A stretch of 64,000 nt of DNA from NCBI GenBank assembly GCA_003255025.1, contig QANY01011423.1, forward strand, positions 950,788-1,014,787, written 5' to 3'. Below, one piece after another: positions 23,123-35,099 of this stretch. The notes beneath the pieces are model-generated. The model ran no database searches. It was not told where the DNA came from and saw nothing but the letters and a program-made list of their open reading frames with translations. A program made the translations under genes and the position numbers. The DNA comes from Datisca glomerata. Lineage: Eukaryota; Streptophyta; Magnoliopsida; Cucurbitales; Datiscaceae. Position 1 is the stretch's first letter. Each line of letters opens with the position of its first letter.

Positions 23123-23561
23123 CCAATAATATCATGCTCTCAAGATTTGTTTGGCCATCATGTGTTCGTTAGCATGAACACCATAAATTCCTTTTTTACT
23201 TCCTCTATGTTTGATTCACTTCCCTTGTATCAACACATCTTAAAAGCACCATATCATGGGTCTTTTGTAGAGTAATTGACTGTTCAAGAAGAAACACATG
23301 GACAATCTTATAATAGTGCGTTTATTATCGGAAGCTTTATATGGATATTCCTCGTTCTTTATATATTGCTTGATGTTATAATACCATGGTCATGTGTCTG
23401 GTTCTTCTTCAATGCCCATACAATGAGCAGGAAAATTTGGCTTCTCAATTTTTATGGGTTGAACTTCCTCCTTAAAATCTACGGCAAACATGGACGCTAG
23501 AGTTACCAGTGCATCTGTGATTTGATTATTCCCTCTGGATATATGGTCAAATAAGATCACT

Positions 23562-24035
23562 TCAAAAGTTTGACTTAAGTTTGTTATAAGGCACTAGCTT
23601 TGAGTCTCTAGCTTCCCATTCCCCGTATAGTTGTCGTATTACATATAACGATTCTTCGTACACCTGAAATTTCCTTATCTTTATATCACAAGCTGCTTGA
23701 ATTCCCATGGAACATGCCTCATATTCTGCCACATTGTTTGTACACTCAAAATATAGTTTTACCGTGAATGGGAAAAACTTTCCTTCATGAGATATGAGGA
23801 TGGCCTCAATTCCATGTCTTACATCATTAGATGCATCATCAAATAACATTGTCCATAGTTCTAGATCCATAGATTCTTCTTCATTTTTCAATATGACTGA
23901 GACGTTTTCATCAGGAAAATCAAATTTCATAGGCTCATAATCTTGCACTGGTTGATCTGTCAAATAATCAGCAAGTACACTTCCTTTTATTGACTTCCTC
24001 ACGACATAAACAATATCATATTCTGTGAGTAACAT
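23562..24035 (-). pseudogene. Ogre second (archaeal-type) RNase H domain
   Basis: An open frame of 157 codons. After a linker rich in Asp/Glu, the domain runs from LFDDASNDVRHGIEA (about residue 65) through CTNNVAEYEACSMG (about 105) to QVYEESLYVIRQLYGEWEAR (about 124). These match the catalytic D..G, E..A and D-S segments of the archaeal-type RNase H found in Tat elements. The third acidic position is Glu where Asp is usual. Presence of this domain separates Tat/Ogre from most plant gypsy lineages. Confidence 0.75.
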
Positions 24036-24110
24036 TTTCCATTTAGTAATCCACCTAGAAAGTGACGGCTTTTCAAAGATATACTAGATTGGGTCCATCC
24101 TTGAAATTAA

Positions 24111-24365
24111 TTACGTGGTGTGGTATAACATGTACTGTCCAAGACGATGAGCAACCCAGGCTAATACACAACATGTTTTCTCTAACTTTGAATAATTAGC
24201 CTCATAGTTTGTGAACCTTTTGCTTAAATAGTATATTGCTTGTTCTTTCCTTCCAGAGGCGTTGTGCTGACCAAGTACGCAACCCATGGATTTTTTTGTT
24301 ACTGTAAGATACAAAATGAGTGGACACCCTAGAGTTAGAGGAACAACTATATATGGATTTTGCAA
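24111..24365 (-). pseudogene. Ogre first RNase H domain remnant
   Basis: 84 codons with LYLTVTKKSMGCVLGQH, then AIYYLSKRFTNYEANYSKLEK and VAHRLGQYM. This is the usual RNase H that follows gypsy RT (S...GAVL, YYLSK, Y..LEK, RLR.YM). The first catalytic Asp is not clear. Separated by a stop from the second RNase H. Confidence 0.75.
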
Positions 24366-24409
24366 GTATTGCTTGATCTTCTCAAAAGCGTTTTGGCAAT
24401 CATCATTCC

Positions 24410-25560
24410 ATCATTCTGTATCACTTTTGTGAAGAAGTTTAAACATAGGTTCAAAAGTTAGAGTTAGTTGTGAGATGAATCAGTCTATGTAATTTAATCT
24501 CCCCAAGAAATCTCTAACTTTCTTTTGAGTTTGAGGTGGTGGCATATCAATGATGGCTCGAACCTTGTCAGGGTCAACTTTTATTCATTCCTTACTCACG
24601 ACAAAACCAAGTAGTTTCCCTTAAGATGTTGCGAATGTACAATTTGTCGGATTAAACTTTAATTGGAACTTTCTTAACCATTCAAATAGTTATTGTAGAG
24701 TGATAGTGTGATCTTCCCCTTGATGAGATTTGGCGATCATATCATCAATGTAAACTTCAATTTCTTTATGCATCATATCATGAAATAGTGTTACCATTGC
24801 CTGTTGATAAGTCACCCATGCATTTTTTAGACCAAATGGCGTAACCTTATAACAAAATGTACCCCACAAAGTTATAAAAGTGGTCTTTTCACGGTATTCA
24901 GGAGTCATTTTGATTTGGTTATACCCCGAAAAACTATCAATGAAACATAAGGTTGAATGTCCTGCAGTGTTATCTGCTAAGACATTGATACGGCGTAATG
25001 GAATTATCCTTGGGGCTAGCCCGATTTAAATCTCTATAATCGAATCACATCCTTACTTTCCCATTTTTCTTCAGTAGTGGGACTATGTTAGCAACCCATT
25101 CAGGGTATTTTGTTACTTCCAGAAAACCTGCATCTACTTACTTTTTAACTTCTTCATTGATCTGTACCAGCATGTTTGGTTTCATTTTTCATAACTTTTG
25201 TCGCACTGGTTTACTTTGGGGCATAAGAGGCAAATGATGAACCCAGACATCAGTGTCTAGACCCGGCATATCTTGTTAAGACCATGCAAAGACGTCGATA
25301 TACTCCTTGAGTAAGTCAATTAATTATCGGCGGCTAACGCTTGTCATAGAAGTACCGATTTTGACTTTTTTTATCTCTCCATCCAATCCTAAATTCATCA
25401 CCTCTGTTAACTCTGGATAAGGTTGAGTTATTTTATCATCCTCTTCTACCATTCTTAACATTTTTAGTGATAGTTCAAAATAATCCTCGTCACTCTCATC
25501 TAACTCTACGCTAAGAATGAGATTGTCGAAGTTATTTCTTATGCTCTTATTTTCAAAATC
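24410..25560 (-). pseudogene. Ogre reverse transcriptase remnant
   Basis: The open piece 24690-24908 contains TPFGLKNAWVTYQQAM (about residues 24-39) and the catalytic EVYIDDMIAKS, with YIDD at 24741-24752 intact. Upstream, the minus strand of about 25180-24910 keeps RT motifs in broken frames. Downstream to 24410 the thumb region is frameshifted. Several stops break the frame, so it is not functional although the active site survives. Confidence 0.8.
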
Positions 25561-25914
25561 ACCGTTCTCAAACCTAAATCAGATTATTAGATGAAAGGAA
25601 GATGAGAAAAGAAAATAAACAATGCATGAGTATGAACATCATTTCAGAAATAGAAAAAGTAAACATAAAAGGAAGAACAAAAAAGAACTGGAATTGTATT
25701 TATCATTAACAAAAAAAAACGAAACAAGTTTTTAAACTTTCACCCAAAAAAATGACATGAAACAGACGAAAATGTAGGCCCATAACAATGAAATTCCTAA
25801 GACATTGGGTAGAATCATTAGAATTTTGGCATTAACACATTACTCTTAAGAATTCCCAAGAAGCACTGGTAGCTCGGTGACATCCCAATTGTTAAGCTCA
25901 TGATCTGAATCGTA

Positions 25915-26190
25915 TCAAGAAATCGAGTCCTCAGTACTTGTACTTGATGATTTTTCCAAGATTGCAGATATTGAAAGCTGGGCAATATCATCTTCAAGGG
26001 CGTACTCCTCTATTGTGACCAATTCTTCGAATGAAATCCCCCCACTTCTGAAGGATTCAAAAATATGGGATATGATTGTCATTTTCATATCGAATTCCTT
26101 ATTTTTAAGCTTAACAATTCTTTTTTCTTTCTTTTGAGCTTCCACTTTCCCTTGGTCGTTCGGTCTATATCCACCCAAACATTTGCTCAT
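25915..26190 (-). pseudogene. Ogre linker between protease and RT
   Basis: 91 codons, Lys- and Glu-rich, with AQKKEKRIVKLKNKEFDMK near residue 18. No catalytic motif. In Tat elements this stretch lies between protease and RT. It overlaps nothing else of note. Confidence 0.45.
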
Positions 26191-26540
26191 TCTTATCTCA
26201 ATTGATTAACTTATTTATGCCTTGAATGCACACCCCCGAGTCCTTTACCTTACTTGTATCCCCATTTTATCATCAACTTTGCCACCATATGAAATTCTTT
26301 TGATAGGCTTGACGTTGGAGAAATTTTCCCACTAGCATCAAATATGGTGTTTGCAATCTCAAATGATCAAAATGAGCACTCCAATGCTTCTTTTGCAGCC
26401 TCAACATATGGCATGGTAGCCGACTTCTGATGTAAGGAATACGGTACTACCCCAGCAGAGTGAGTCCATGGTCGACCCAAAAGAAAACTGTATGATGGAG
26501 TTATGTCCATCACTTGGATATTGAATAGGCATGGCCCGAT

Positions 26541-27311
26541 TCAAATTTGTATCTCTATGTCTCCGGCTACTTCTCTTCGGGTACCTTCGAATGCTTTTAC
26601 TATTATCATGCTCGGTCGCATATGTGTTACGTCCACAAGGAGCTTTGCTAGTGTGAATTTTGACATTACATTTAGAGACAAGTCGTTATCAATCAATACT
26701 TTTGCAACAACATAATCCCTACATTTCACGGATATATGTAGAGCTCTAGTGTGTCCAATATCATCAGCATAGATTTCATCATCTATGAAAGTGATAAAAG
26801 TTGGTACGGTAATATTTCCCATAACTCCACTCAACTTCTCCACCGTAATGTCATGACAGACATATGTTTGATTCAAAACCTTCAATAATGCTTGGCGATG
26901 TGGTTCAAAATTAAGAAATAGTGATAGTAAGGATGTGCAAACATGTAAGCGATTAAGTTGTTCTATCACCGTATATTCACTTTGCTTGATAAGCTTTAAA
27001 TATTCACATAATTCCTCTTCAGACACTGGTTTTTCTTTCTCCATTCCTTTCATTATGTCTAGGTCCGTCACTTGGCCGCCATGTATTTCTTCTTGGAACT
27101 CACGACCATTGTCACCTTCTTTGGCTTTCCCTTTCCTTTGCCTTACAAACTCGTCGCTTTTATCTATTTTCAAAACTTGTGGCGTGTAGCATCTGCTCCT
27201 CTTCGTCATCACATCTACTCCTGAAATATTAGTTATGGGGAGATCGAGGTTTGACAGATTTAGTGTTTGAATTTTATCGTTACCACTTGCAATAACCTTA
27301 TATCCGTACAT
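26541..27311 (-). pseudogene. Ogre protease region
   Basis: The longest open frame of the element (256 codons). The C-terminal third holds the aspartic protease: AKVLIDNDLSLNVMSK (about residues 202-217), where plant Tat proteases have an IDNG(S/A)-type active site. The Asp is kept but the Gly is replaced (DND). The N-terminal part includes a charged segment (RQRKGKAKEGDNGREFQEE) and SEEELCEYLKLIKQSEYTVIEQL, typical of the linker before the protease in this lineage. Confidence 0.75.
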
Positions 27312-27847
27312 CCATGGTACTGCCCTTGATTCTTTGTAAGCAAATGCACCCGGTATTTAGATGGTGATGGGCATCAGAGCATAAGATGTAGTTGTGTGAG
27401 TTGACTTTTCCTTATAATGTATTATGAGAGGTTTTGGGATATAGGATGGCACTTCAACATTTACTTCATATGATTCTTTAGTTATCATGAGAACTAAAGA
27501 GTCATCTTCTTGGTATTTCATTTCTCCTTTATGACTTATTATAAGTATCTTTGTATCCAACAACCTTTACACTTCAATTTTAAAATCAGCATACTCCTCA
27601 ATTGTATGCCCTGTCACCTTCTCATGAAACAAGCAATCAAAGTCATGCTTATGCGTCTTAGAAAGGCCTTCATCATCTGAGCGTGTTAGGTAGATGTACC
27701 CCACTTTAGAAAGAATATGAAAAGTATTTCTATTGACGTGCTCACGTCTGCCACATCCTTCTTTTCATATGAAAAAATTCCCCAATTGCATTTAGAACAG
27801 GATTCCCATGATTTGGTAGAAGGTTAGAATTGATATATGGGTTCCCA

Positions 27848-28069
27848 TTAGCCTTTTATGAAATTCAACCATCCAGCTTTGATCAATGCATGTACTCTAC
27901 CTTTTAGTGTTGTGCAATTCTCAACCGAATGTCCCACTTCCCCAGCATGATAATCATAGCGAGCGGTCGGATCATACCACCTTGGGTATGGTAACTGTAG
28001 AGGTTCATAAGGAATTAGCACCAATTGATTATTCCATATCAATTGTGGTACGAGTTCTGTATATGCCAT
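27848..28069 (-). pseudogene. Ogre gag zinc-knuckle region
   Basis: 73 codons containing YDYHAGEVGHSVENC followed by LKGRVHALIKAGWLNF. This is a diverged CCHC-like zinc knuckle of Tat gag (C.YH....GHS.E.C..LK), with the first Cys changed to Tyr. It follows the gag core in the expected order. Confidence 0.75.
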
Positions 28070-28320
28070 GGGGATTGGATGTTATTAGATAAAACGTTGA
28101 TTATTTCTATTTCCTCTCAGAGGTTGATTAGCCTAACCAACATTTTGCTGGTGAATCAGTGGTCTGAAACTGGGTCTTAGATTATTTTGAAATGTTGATT
28201 GTTGAGAGTGATAATTGTACGAAATTTGCGAGCTATTTTCAACATATGATGTCACAGATTTGGGTCCTTCCTTATACTTTGAAAATCTCGGCCCGGGTTC
28301 ACAGCTTGTGTTGGGTACCA

Positions 28321-29152
28321 AAAATTGATCATATGTACATCTCCTTCTTTTCGCTTCAACGACGACCCTTTTTTACGGATGATGCATCTGATATAACTTT
28401 CGAAATTCTTCCATTCTTTACCACATATTCAATCCTTTCACCGATCATTATAATGTCAGAGAAGTTGTTTGAAGCGTTTCTAATCATCCTATCACAAAAT
28501 GAGGATTTTAAGGTGTTGATAAATTTTGCAGCCATCTCCTTTTCTGACAAGGCGGGTTGTACCTGAGCAGCTAATTCCCTCCACCTCTAAGCATATTATT
28601 TAAAGCCTTCAGTAGGATTTTTCTCCATTCTTTGTAGATCAAGACGATCGGGAGCTATGTTTATGTTGTACTTATATTATCTTAAAAGGCATCAACTAAA
28701 TCTTTCCACCTCTGAATATGTTGGTTATCTAATTGGATATACCATCGAGATGCGACCCCCATCAAGCTATCTTGAAAGAAATGAATTAGCTGCTTATTGT
28801 CATTTGCACAAGCAACCATCTTTCTACAGTATATAATAAGATGACTTCTCGGGCATGTACTACCACTATATTTTTCAAAATCATGTAGTTTGAATTTGTG
28901 CGAGATGGTTACATCCGGGACCAAACATAATTGAGTGGCATCAATGGTACCATATACATCTAACCCTTCAATGGCACATAATCTCTCCTCTAGAAATTCT
29001 AGCTTATCTTTCGACAGCAGGTCTTCACTTGGTTTGGTAATAGGCCTCTGCATCTTTGGGTCATCAACATCAGATATGATGATTGGCTCATTAGTGAGTT
29101 CGCCATGTGCCATTGTGGATGAGTTGTACCCAATTTTCTCTGTCTGTATCAT
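28321..29152 (-). pseudogene. Ogre gag core
   Basis: The 28682-29152 frame (156 codons) has LEFLEERLCAIEGLDVYG (about residue 51), LVPDVTISHKFKLHDFEKYSG, then LIHFFQDSLMGVASRWYIQL and the W-DL-AF segment. These are hallmark retrotransposon gag segments of Tat elements. It continues after a frame break at about 28680 into 28356-28550 (EKEMAAKFINTLKSSFCDRM). Gag would form virus-like particles. Broken by stops. Confidence 0.8.
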
Positions 29153-29953
29153 TTCTTAGATATTTACAAATGGATAGTGTCGGATATATACTAGTAGTGA
29201 GGCATGCTGAAACTGGTTAGTCTGATGACGTTGATAGGTTGGAGTGAGCCCAAGAGGGTAAGGTGGACTATCGTTTGACAGTTAATTTTGTGATAATTGA
29301 GCCCCTTGCGGATTTTCAAGACAAGCTTTTCCTTTACTGGTGGCGAGGAGATCCATAACTCTGGCCATTTTCTCCTTTAGCTCCTTAATTTCTTCTTTCA
29401 TTTGCTCTCGCGATTGCTCTCTTTTTTGCTCGTCCATGACTCTAACTTGAGCTCGCGTTCGATGGGGATGTTGGAGTTCACGGGCTATCTTTGAAAAGTT
29501 TTCTTAAAAAAAGAATGATAAAACAATGAGAATGTAGATTATTCTAATGAAAAAGAAGAAATAATCATACTGATGAAAATAAATTTATGCATGAGAAATG
29601 ATACTGCGCAAAGTGAAAGTCCAAAAATACTTGAATCCATTCAATTAGTAGAGCCATCCACTACATTTGAGTATGTAGAAGTCAATCACACTACTTTGCA
29701 ATATGCGTTTATACAAAATGACCAAAATGACTCAAATCTCTGTTGATTTCTTCCAAAAACTTAGACAAGTTCTCTTCATTAGCTTGAATGGGCAAAACAC
29801 TTTTTTTTAAATGATGCTTGTTCTGCCAATTGTTCGCTCTCAAATCCACAACTTTAAGCCATTCCATAGCCTGCCAAGATCGTGCTCTTGTTGCAAAAAT
29901 TGGTTATCATATCTCAGTGCGTCGATATTAGCATCATTGTTTCTTGCCAATTT

Positions 29954-30230
29954 TTATAGCCACGTTCTGATACACTCTAACTTGGTGCTTAAGGCTTGCA
30001 ATGACTTCAATAGTTCTTCATTATCATTTGATGACTCGGTCTTCCTAACTTTTTTATTTTTTAAATCAAATTGTAAATTATCAGTGATTCGTCGTACTGA
30101 GTCACATTGTTCTTCTAACTCAATGATGTACGCATTCTTCTTATCAATAGTCTCCTTCACCTCTTCTAAAACCTCTTGTACAAGCTTATTTTTCCTTTCT
30201 AGCTTCATGATTCGATCCTCTTGTTCATAG
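29954..30230 (-). pseudogene. Coiled-coil tail of Ogre ORF1
   Basis: The piece 29954-30208 (84 codons) is a predicted coiled coil with heptad-like Leu/Ile/Val spacing and many Lys/Glu (ERKNKLVQEVLEEVKETIDK). It lies upstream of gag and downstream of the DUF7745-like part of ORF1, as in other Tat/Ogre elements where ORF1 ends in a coiled coil. Confidence 0.6.
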
Positions 30231-30726
30231 ATTACCCCTCACAAATTCTCATTGTCATCTGCCATCTTTTTAATTTTTTGTTCAATTTTCGAGTGTCAGT
30301 TCCCAACTCTAAGTTTTTTCACTTAAGATATTCTTGATCCTCAATCTTGTTTCTCAAATATCTGAGTTATTTTTCAGCTTCGATCTTGTGTTTGTCAGAC
30401 AAGTGTTAAACGTTTGTTTTCTTCCAAGAGAGCTAAATTCTTTTGACGCTCCTCATATAACTCATCCAGCTCCTCCTTTTTAACAATCTCCTGATGAGCT
30501 TCTGGTAACTTGTGTGATTGTAAATCCTTAACTGGTAAGGCGATAGTTACGTTGCCTCTACTCTCAAGCCACGCTCCATACTATTTTGTGTAGTACATGC
30601 GGTTCTTCTCATTTTGCACCATTCTCGTTATTTTCCAAGCTCTAGTCAGTTGCTACAATTTTTGTTCAATATCTTGAAATCAAAACTAATCTCAATATCC
30701 TTCAATGCATGTTTGGCAGGGATAAA

Positions 30727-31830
30727 CTATCTCATGTACAATTGACAGAGCACCAATAGCAGAGCATAACTAGTACAGCCCCATGGGCCTGGGAGCGAGA
30801 CCCATTGAAAGTCACGAAATCTATAGATCATCGATGTCGACGGCAACCAAGGGGCTTTCCAGGTAACATCCTCATCGTTCAACTTTGATAGGTAAGAGAG
30901 CCACACCCTTTTATGGGAAAATGCGGATTTCATTTGGCCATTCCAAATTCTGCAATGGGAATTCTCGTCTTCATCTACGGACATGAAAAATTAACTTGAG
31001 GACATTTGAAATGTGGTGGACATCTTAGATGGCTAAGAATTTAAATACACATAAGAGATGGAGAGCCAATGAACTTCCATTTTCCAAATACTCGGATGTA
31101 ATTTAAGGAACGAAAAGTCTCGGCGAGAATTGAGATAACATGGTTAACACCATGTTCAACTTGCAGGAGCATTTTTATCACTTAATCATCCACATAACCT
31201 TAAATCTTTGGAAGCAACACGGTGCCATAAATATACAGAGCTATACTTTTATCTTCCTTCAAGACATTTTGGGTGAGATCTATGAGGTAATCCAGTGGCA
31301 CACACTCATCACCCCCTTTAACTTTCAACCTTTTCTTAATCTCAGATGTATGGATAGTACCTAAGAGCTTGGATGAAGATCTCTTTAATGTGAGCTTTTT
31401 GTCATAATTATAAACTTTATCCGCATTTTGCAGCGGGACATTCAATAGGGCTTGATATTTTTAAATTGTAGGAGTAAGATCAATTGTTCCAAAGGTGAAA
31501 CATCTGTACAGAGGGTCCCAGAAATGTATTAAAGCCTCAAGAATGGGAGCGTTGACAACAAATACAAAAGATAAGTGATGCGACCATATTTGTCGACAAA
31601 CAAAATTTTCTACTCTGGTGAAAAATCATCACATATCTTCTTCAACCTCTCCAAGGCAGTGTGTGAGAACTCTATCTTAGTGATTTATGGTAGAAGAACG
31701 ACATTCTCCTTTTCAAACAATCTCCTTTTCATTTTTTCATTTCCTCTGACCATTGGGCTACCATATCTTGATCTTCTATCACACTCAGAGTGGAAGTCAT
31801 GTTCTCTAAAATATGAATGAATTGAATACT
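30727..31830 (-). pseudogene. Ogre extra ORF1 (DUF7745-like)
   Basis: Open pieces 31200-31445 and 30727-30984, plus broken frames up to about 31830. The second piece contains VTWKAPWLPSTSMIYRFRDF followed by GPWGCTSYALLLVLCQ, the W..PW......GDF..VPLLG..G..YAPLLVLRQ pattern that I associate with the plant-specific domain in ORF1 of Tat/Ogre elements. Its biochemical role is unknown. Stops and frameshifts separate the pieces. Confidence 0.65.
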
Positions 31831-32420
31831 TTTTTGCAATCCCTATTATGCAGCATGATGCATGTATGCAAAAAGGAAAGACAAAGTTAGAAATGAAACA
31901 ATGGAGAAGAAAAGAAACGTTTAAGTAGTGTAAGACAAAGTTAATCATGATACCATATTTAAGTCGAATATCTATTTCTATCAAACATTGATCATGAGAT
32001 GGGCTCTAAAAACCAAATGCATGTGTATTTGTGCTTTCAAATATCTTCATAGGCTCTCAGTTTGTCCACACTGTTATCCAAATAGAGTAACAAATGCTCC
32101 CAAACAGTATCTCGAAAGGGTCAGCCTGAGTGAGAACTTTCATGAGCCTACACAGGAACCGTAATTCCACGAAGACATTCCACTGCTCATTCTCGCTAAT
32201 CCTAAACGGAAAGCCCGGGTATAGGGCTAGTGTATATGTTTGAAATTAGAAATTATGTAAAGAAATATACTTTGTAAAAAAATGAACTATATGCAACTAC
32301 AAGCATGAATAAGAAAAAACAATGAATCAAATAAACAAACAAAGAACCACACAAAAGGATAGCATATGATAAAATTTTGGCTTGACTCTCTATCGTTCTA
32401 AAAATGGTTTGACCAATTGC

Positions 32421-32439
32421 TTCCCTAGCAGAGTCGCCA
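32421..32439 (-). other. Ogre primer binding site
   Basis: The minus strand reads TGGCGACTCTGCTAGGGAA, three bases after the 5' LTR end. This is the well-known TGGCGACTCTGCTGGGG-type site of Tat/Ogre elements, to my knowledge complementary to a tRNA-Arg 3' end; one base differs. Confidence 0.8.
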
Positions 32440-32442
32440 AGC

Positions 32443-34604
32443 TGCCGCAACGTGCCTTCGACGCAACGCGGTGATTGAAAAAAATATTCTTAAAGAAAAT
32501 AAATTCAGAGTCGCCACCAATCATTTTAGGGTGTGATTGGTCACTCGATTTTACATTAAAAATTTTGGTCTACAAAAACTTAATATTGGTTCGGGAGTCA
32601 TTGGTATAAAGGGAATGTATTAGCACCCTGCAACACCCATTGTTAAAATGGTTACCCAAATTTAATCAATTGTTATCCAAATTATATTTGACAACAAGAT
32701 TAAAGAAATTCATTTTTGAATGTCTTATTTAGTATAATTTGTATCATAAAAATGAACAAAATAAATGACCTTTAATGGGTGGTACAAAGACCTTTAAAAA
32801 ATTATTTTTTTGTTTTTTATATATATTTTTAAAATCAAAGCATTATTGGAATTACTCTCAGTATCCCAAAAATAACTCCTCACCTCGGTAGTTCGATAAA
32901 TTTAGTATCCCAAAAATTCTAAAATCCATCATCAAATTTTTGAGTGAAAACTAAATATGAAATTAATAAAATTTAAATCTAATTGTTATAGTTTTAATTT
33001 ATGAACGCTAATTCTGATGATAAAAGAATGAAACAATAATCACATTACAATCATGATGATATGACAGTAATACATAAATACATAAGAAGAGATAACGACT
33101 AAAAGAAAAAAAGAATAATGTAAAGAAAGGTTAGAAATCATAAAAATGTATGATAAATTTAAAAAGAATATGTAGGGTGAAAATAAGGAAACAATATGTG
33201 AAAACAAGTAAAAAGATATATATAAATTATAATTAAATTAAAACAAACAACAATATCTACTAATAAAAGAAAATGAAAAAATAAACAACAAAAAAAGGAT
33301 AAAGAAATAAAACACAAAAAAATAGTGAATACCCTCTGTCACAGCAGAGGGTGAGGTCACCCTCTACTTTTTAAAATATATATATATATATATATAATTA
33401 TTTCATAAATAAAGTATTAATAATTTTTTAATATGTAAATAAATTAATCTATGAAAAATACTTAATTTCACACATAATTGACATGAACATACTATTTTTT
33501 ATCGCATAGTCTACTAATTTACTATTTTTCATTTCTTCCCTCATTGCTAATCAAATAGAAAATGAACATCATGGATGGTAATTATTTCAAACAAATGCCA
33601 CTAAAGAAAAATCAATAAAACTTTCAAAATAGAATATTTTTTGTTTGAGATATAAATATACCCTTTTTATTTTGGATTACTTAATTCACTAATTATCATT
33701 TTTTATTTTTTTCTTCATTGCTACGAATGATCATGGATAGCAACTAGTTCAAACAAGTGTTAAAAAATGATGAATAAAATATAAAAATAAAAAAGAAAGA
33801 CTTGTAAGAACATAAAAGAATTCAATGCTTAAATATTCACATAATCTTGTATAGATGTTTTACTCTCTATTTTATGCATTTTTATGTATGAGAAATTATC
33901 ATAGGAGATCTTTTCATAAAATGTACACTTTCAATCCATTAAAGGATTGATTCACATTGAGTTATTTTTACATCCCCTCAAAAACTTTATCCTCATTCTC
34001 ATTGATTTAGTAAATGACAAAGACATATCATTATAAAACTTGTAGAGAAATCAACAATGCATGAAAATAAAACTTAAGATTAAGAGTAGGAGAAATGATA
34101 AATAATGAACAAACAACTTATGTATGGAAAAGAAAATAAAAATATCAACTACATGAGTATGAAGAAGAGAGATGATGAAGAATAATGAACAAGATATATT
34201 GTAAATTAAAGTGCAAGAAATTAAAACTACCTTAAGAAAAAGAATAGGAGAAAACGAAAGATGAATAGAAATAAAGATCCTCTTTCGCTCTTTTTTAAAA
34301 AGTCTCTCATATTTTCTCAAGATCTCCCTCTCTCTCTCTCAAATCCCCTCCTCTCAAGTGAAGACCTCTCTTCAATTTATATGCAAACTTAGGGCTTCAC
34401 TTTTTATTTTTAGTCTTTTTTCTCCTTTTATTTTTTATTTTTTAGTCATTGACCTATCTCTTATCTTTTTAGCCCCTAGTCTATTTATCTATTTTAGACA
34501 TTGTTTTTTTTTTCAAATAAAAGCATACACATATTATACTAGTACATGAGCTAATAAAAAAGTGTGTATTAGAATATTAGACCGGATAAAATACGGTGTC
34601 TACA
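32443..34604 (-). repeat. 5' LTR of the Ogre-like element
   Basis: 2162 bp. On the minus strand it starts TGTAGACACCGTATTTTATC, a start often seen in plant gypsy LTRs, and ends ..TTGCGGCA. A TATA-like tataaatt lies near 34374-34381 (minus). Flanking bases are aatct on the right, and ggtct lies beyond the other LTR. These differ by two G-to-A changes and probably are the 5-bp target duplication. Confidence 0.85.
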
Positions 34605-34689
34605 AATCTTAAAGCCCAATTTTGGAGTCGATGACTCCCCTTTAACTATTTTATTCGAGGCCTAGGGCCTAGACACCATCTTGTTGTCC

Positions 34690-35040
34690 CTGCAAAAATT
34701 CCCGGGTGAAGAAGTCAGGAACTAAGTTATTAATACCTTTAATGAATTCAATAGTAAAATAAAAAATACTAAGTATGGACTACCATCGAGCAAAAATTTA
34801 TTTTGAAGCAATATTTTTAATATCTTTCTCCAAAACATGTTTCACAGATTTCAATCAATTTTTATAAGAAAATTTTTATTCAACAACTCATCTTGGAATT
34901 TTTGTATACATAAGGCAACAAATAATATTTCCTTTTTAATTGTACAATAATTGATTTGTGATTGGGACCACGTTCCAGTTGTGAACCTAACAATTTGTTC
35001 CGATGACTTTGGAGAGATTTCTATAACAAGATACCTCAAT
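34690..35040 (-). pseudogene. Pararetrovirus RNase H (copy C)
   Basis: The open piece 34851-35039 (62 codons) contains SEQIVRFTTGTWSQSQINY and TIKKEILFVALCIQKFQ, followed by the LLNKNFLIKID segment. This is the caulimovirid RNase H layout (T-W....NY.TIKKEILA.....KF...L....F...D). The following stretch to 34690 gives the usual end of the polyprotein in broken frame. This core is deleted in copies A and B. Confidence 0.75.
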
Positions 35041-35099
35041 ATCTTATTTCAGAAGCATCGGTCTAGACAATTTTAATTGCATTATTGAGGGGATTCCAA

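Larger units (their letters stand above)
18805..34604 (-). mobile_element. Ty3/gypsy LTR retrotransposon, Tat/Ogre lineage, degenerate
   Basis: A complete but decayed element, 15.8 kb, transcribed on the minus strand. Order from 34604 down: 5' LTR, PBS, extra ORF1 with coiled-coil tail (about 31830-29950), gag (29150-27850), protease (27311-26541), RT (25550-24410), RNase H (24365-24111), second archaeal-type RNase H (24035-23562), integrase (23122-22586), non-coding 3' part with tandem repeats (21290-20890), PPT and 3' LTR. The ORF before gag, the double RNase H, the long LTRs and the primer site all point to Tat/Ogre. The LTRs differ from each other at many positions, so the insertion is old. 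Confidence 0.85.

Noticed and set aside
28192..28566. 124-codon plus-strand frame within the Ogre element
   Set aside because: Antisense to the gag region; no similarity recognised.
29811..30230. 139-codon Ser/Phe-rich plus-strand frame
   Set aside because: Antisense shadow of the ORF1 coiled coil.
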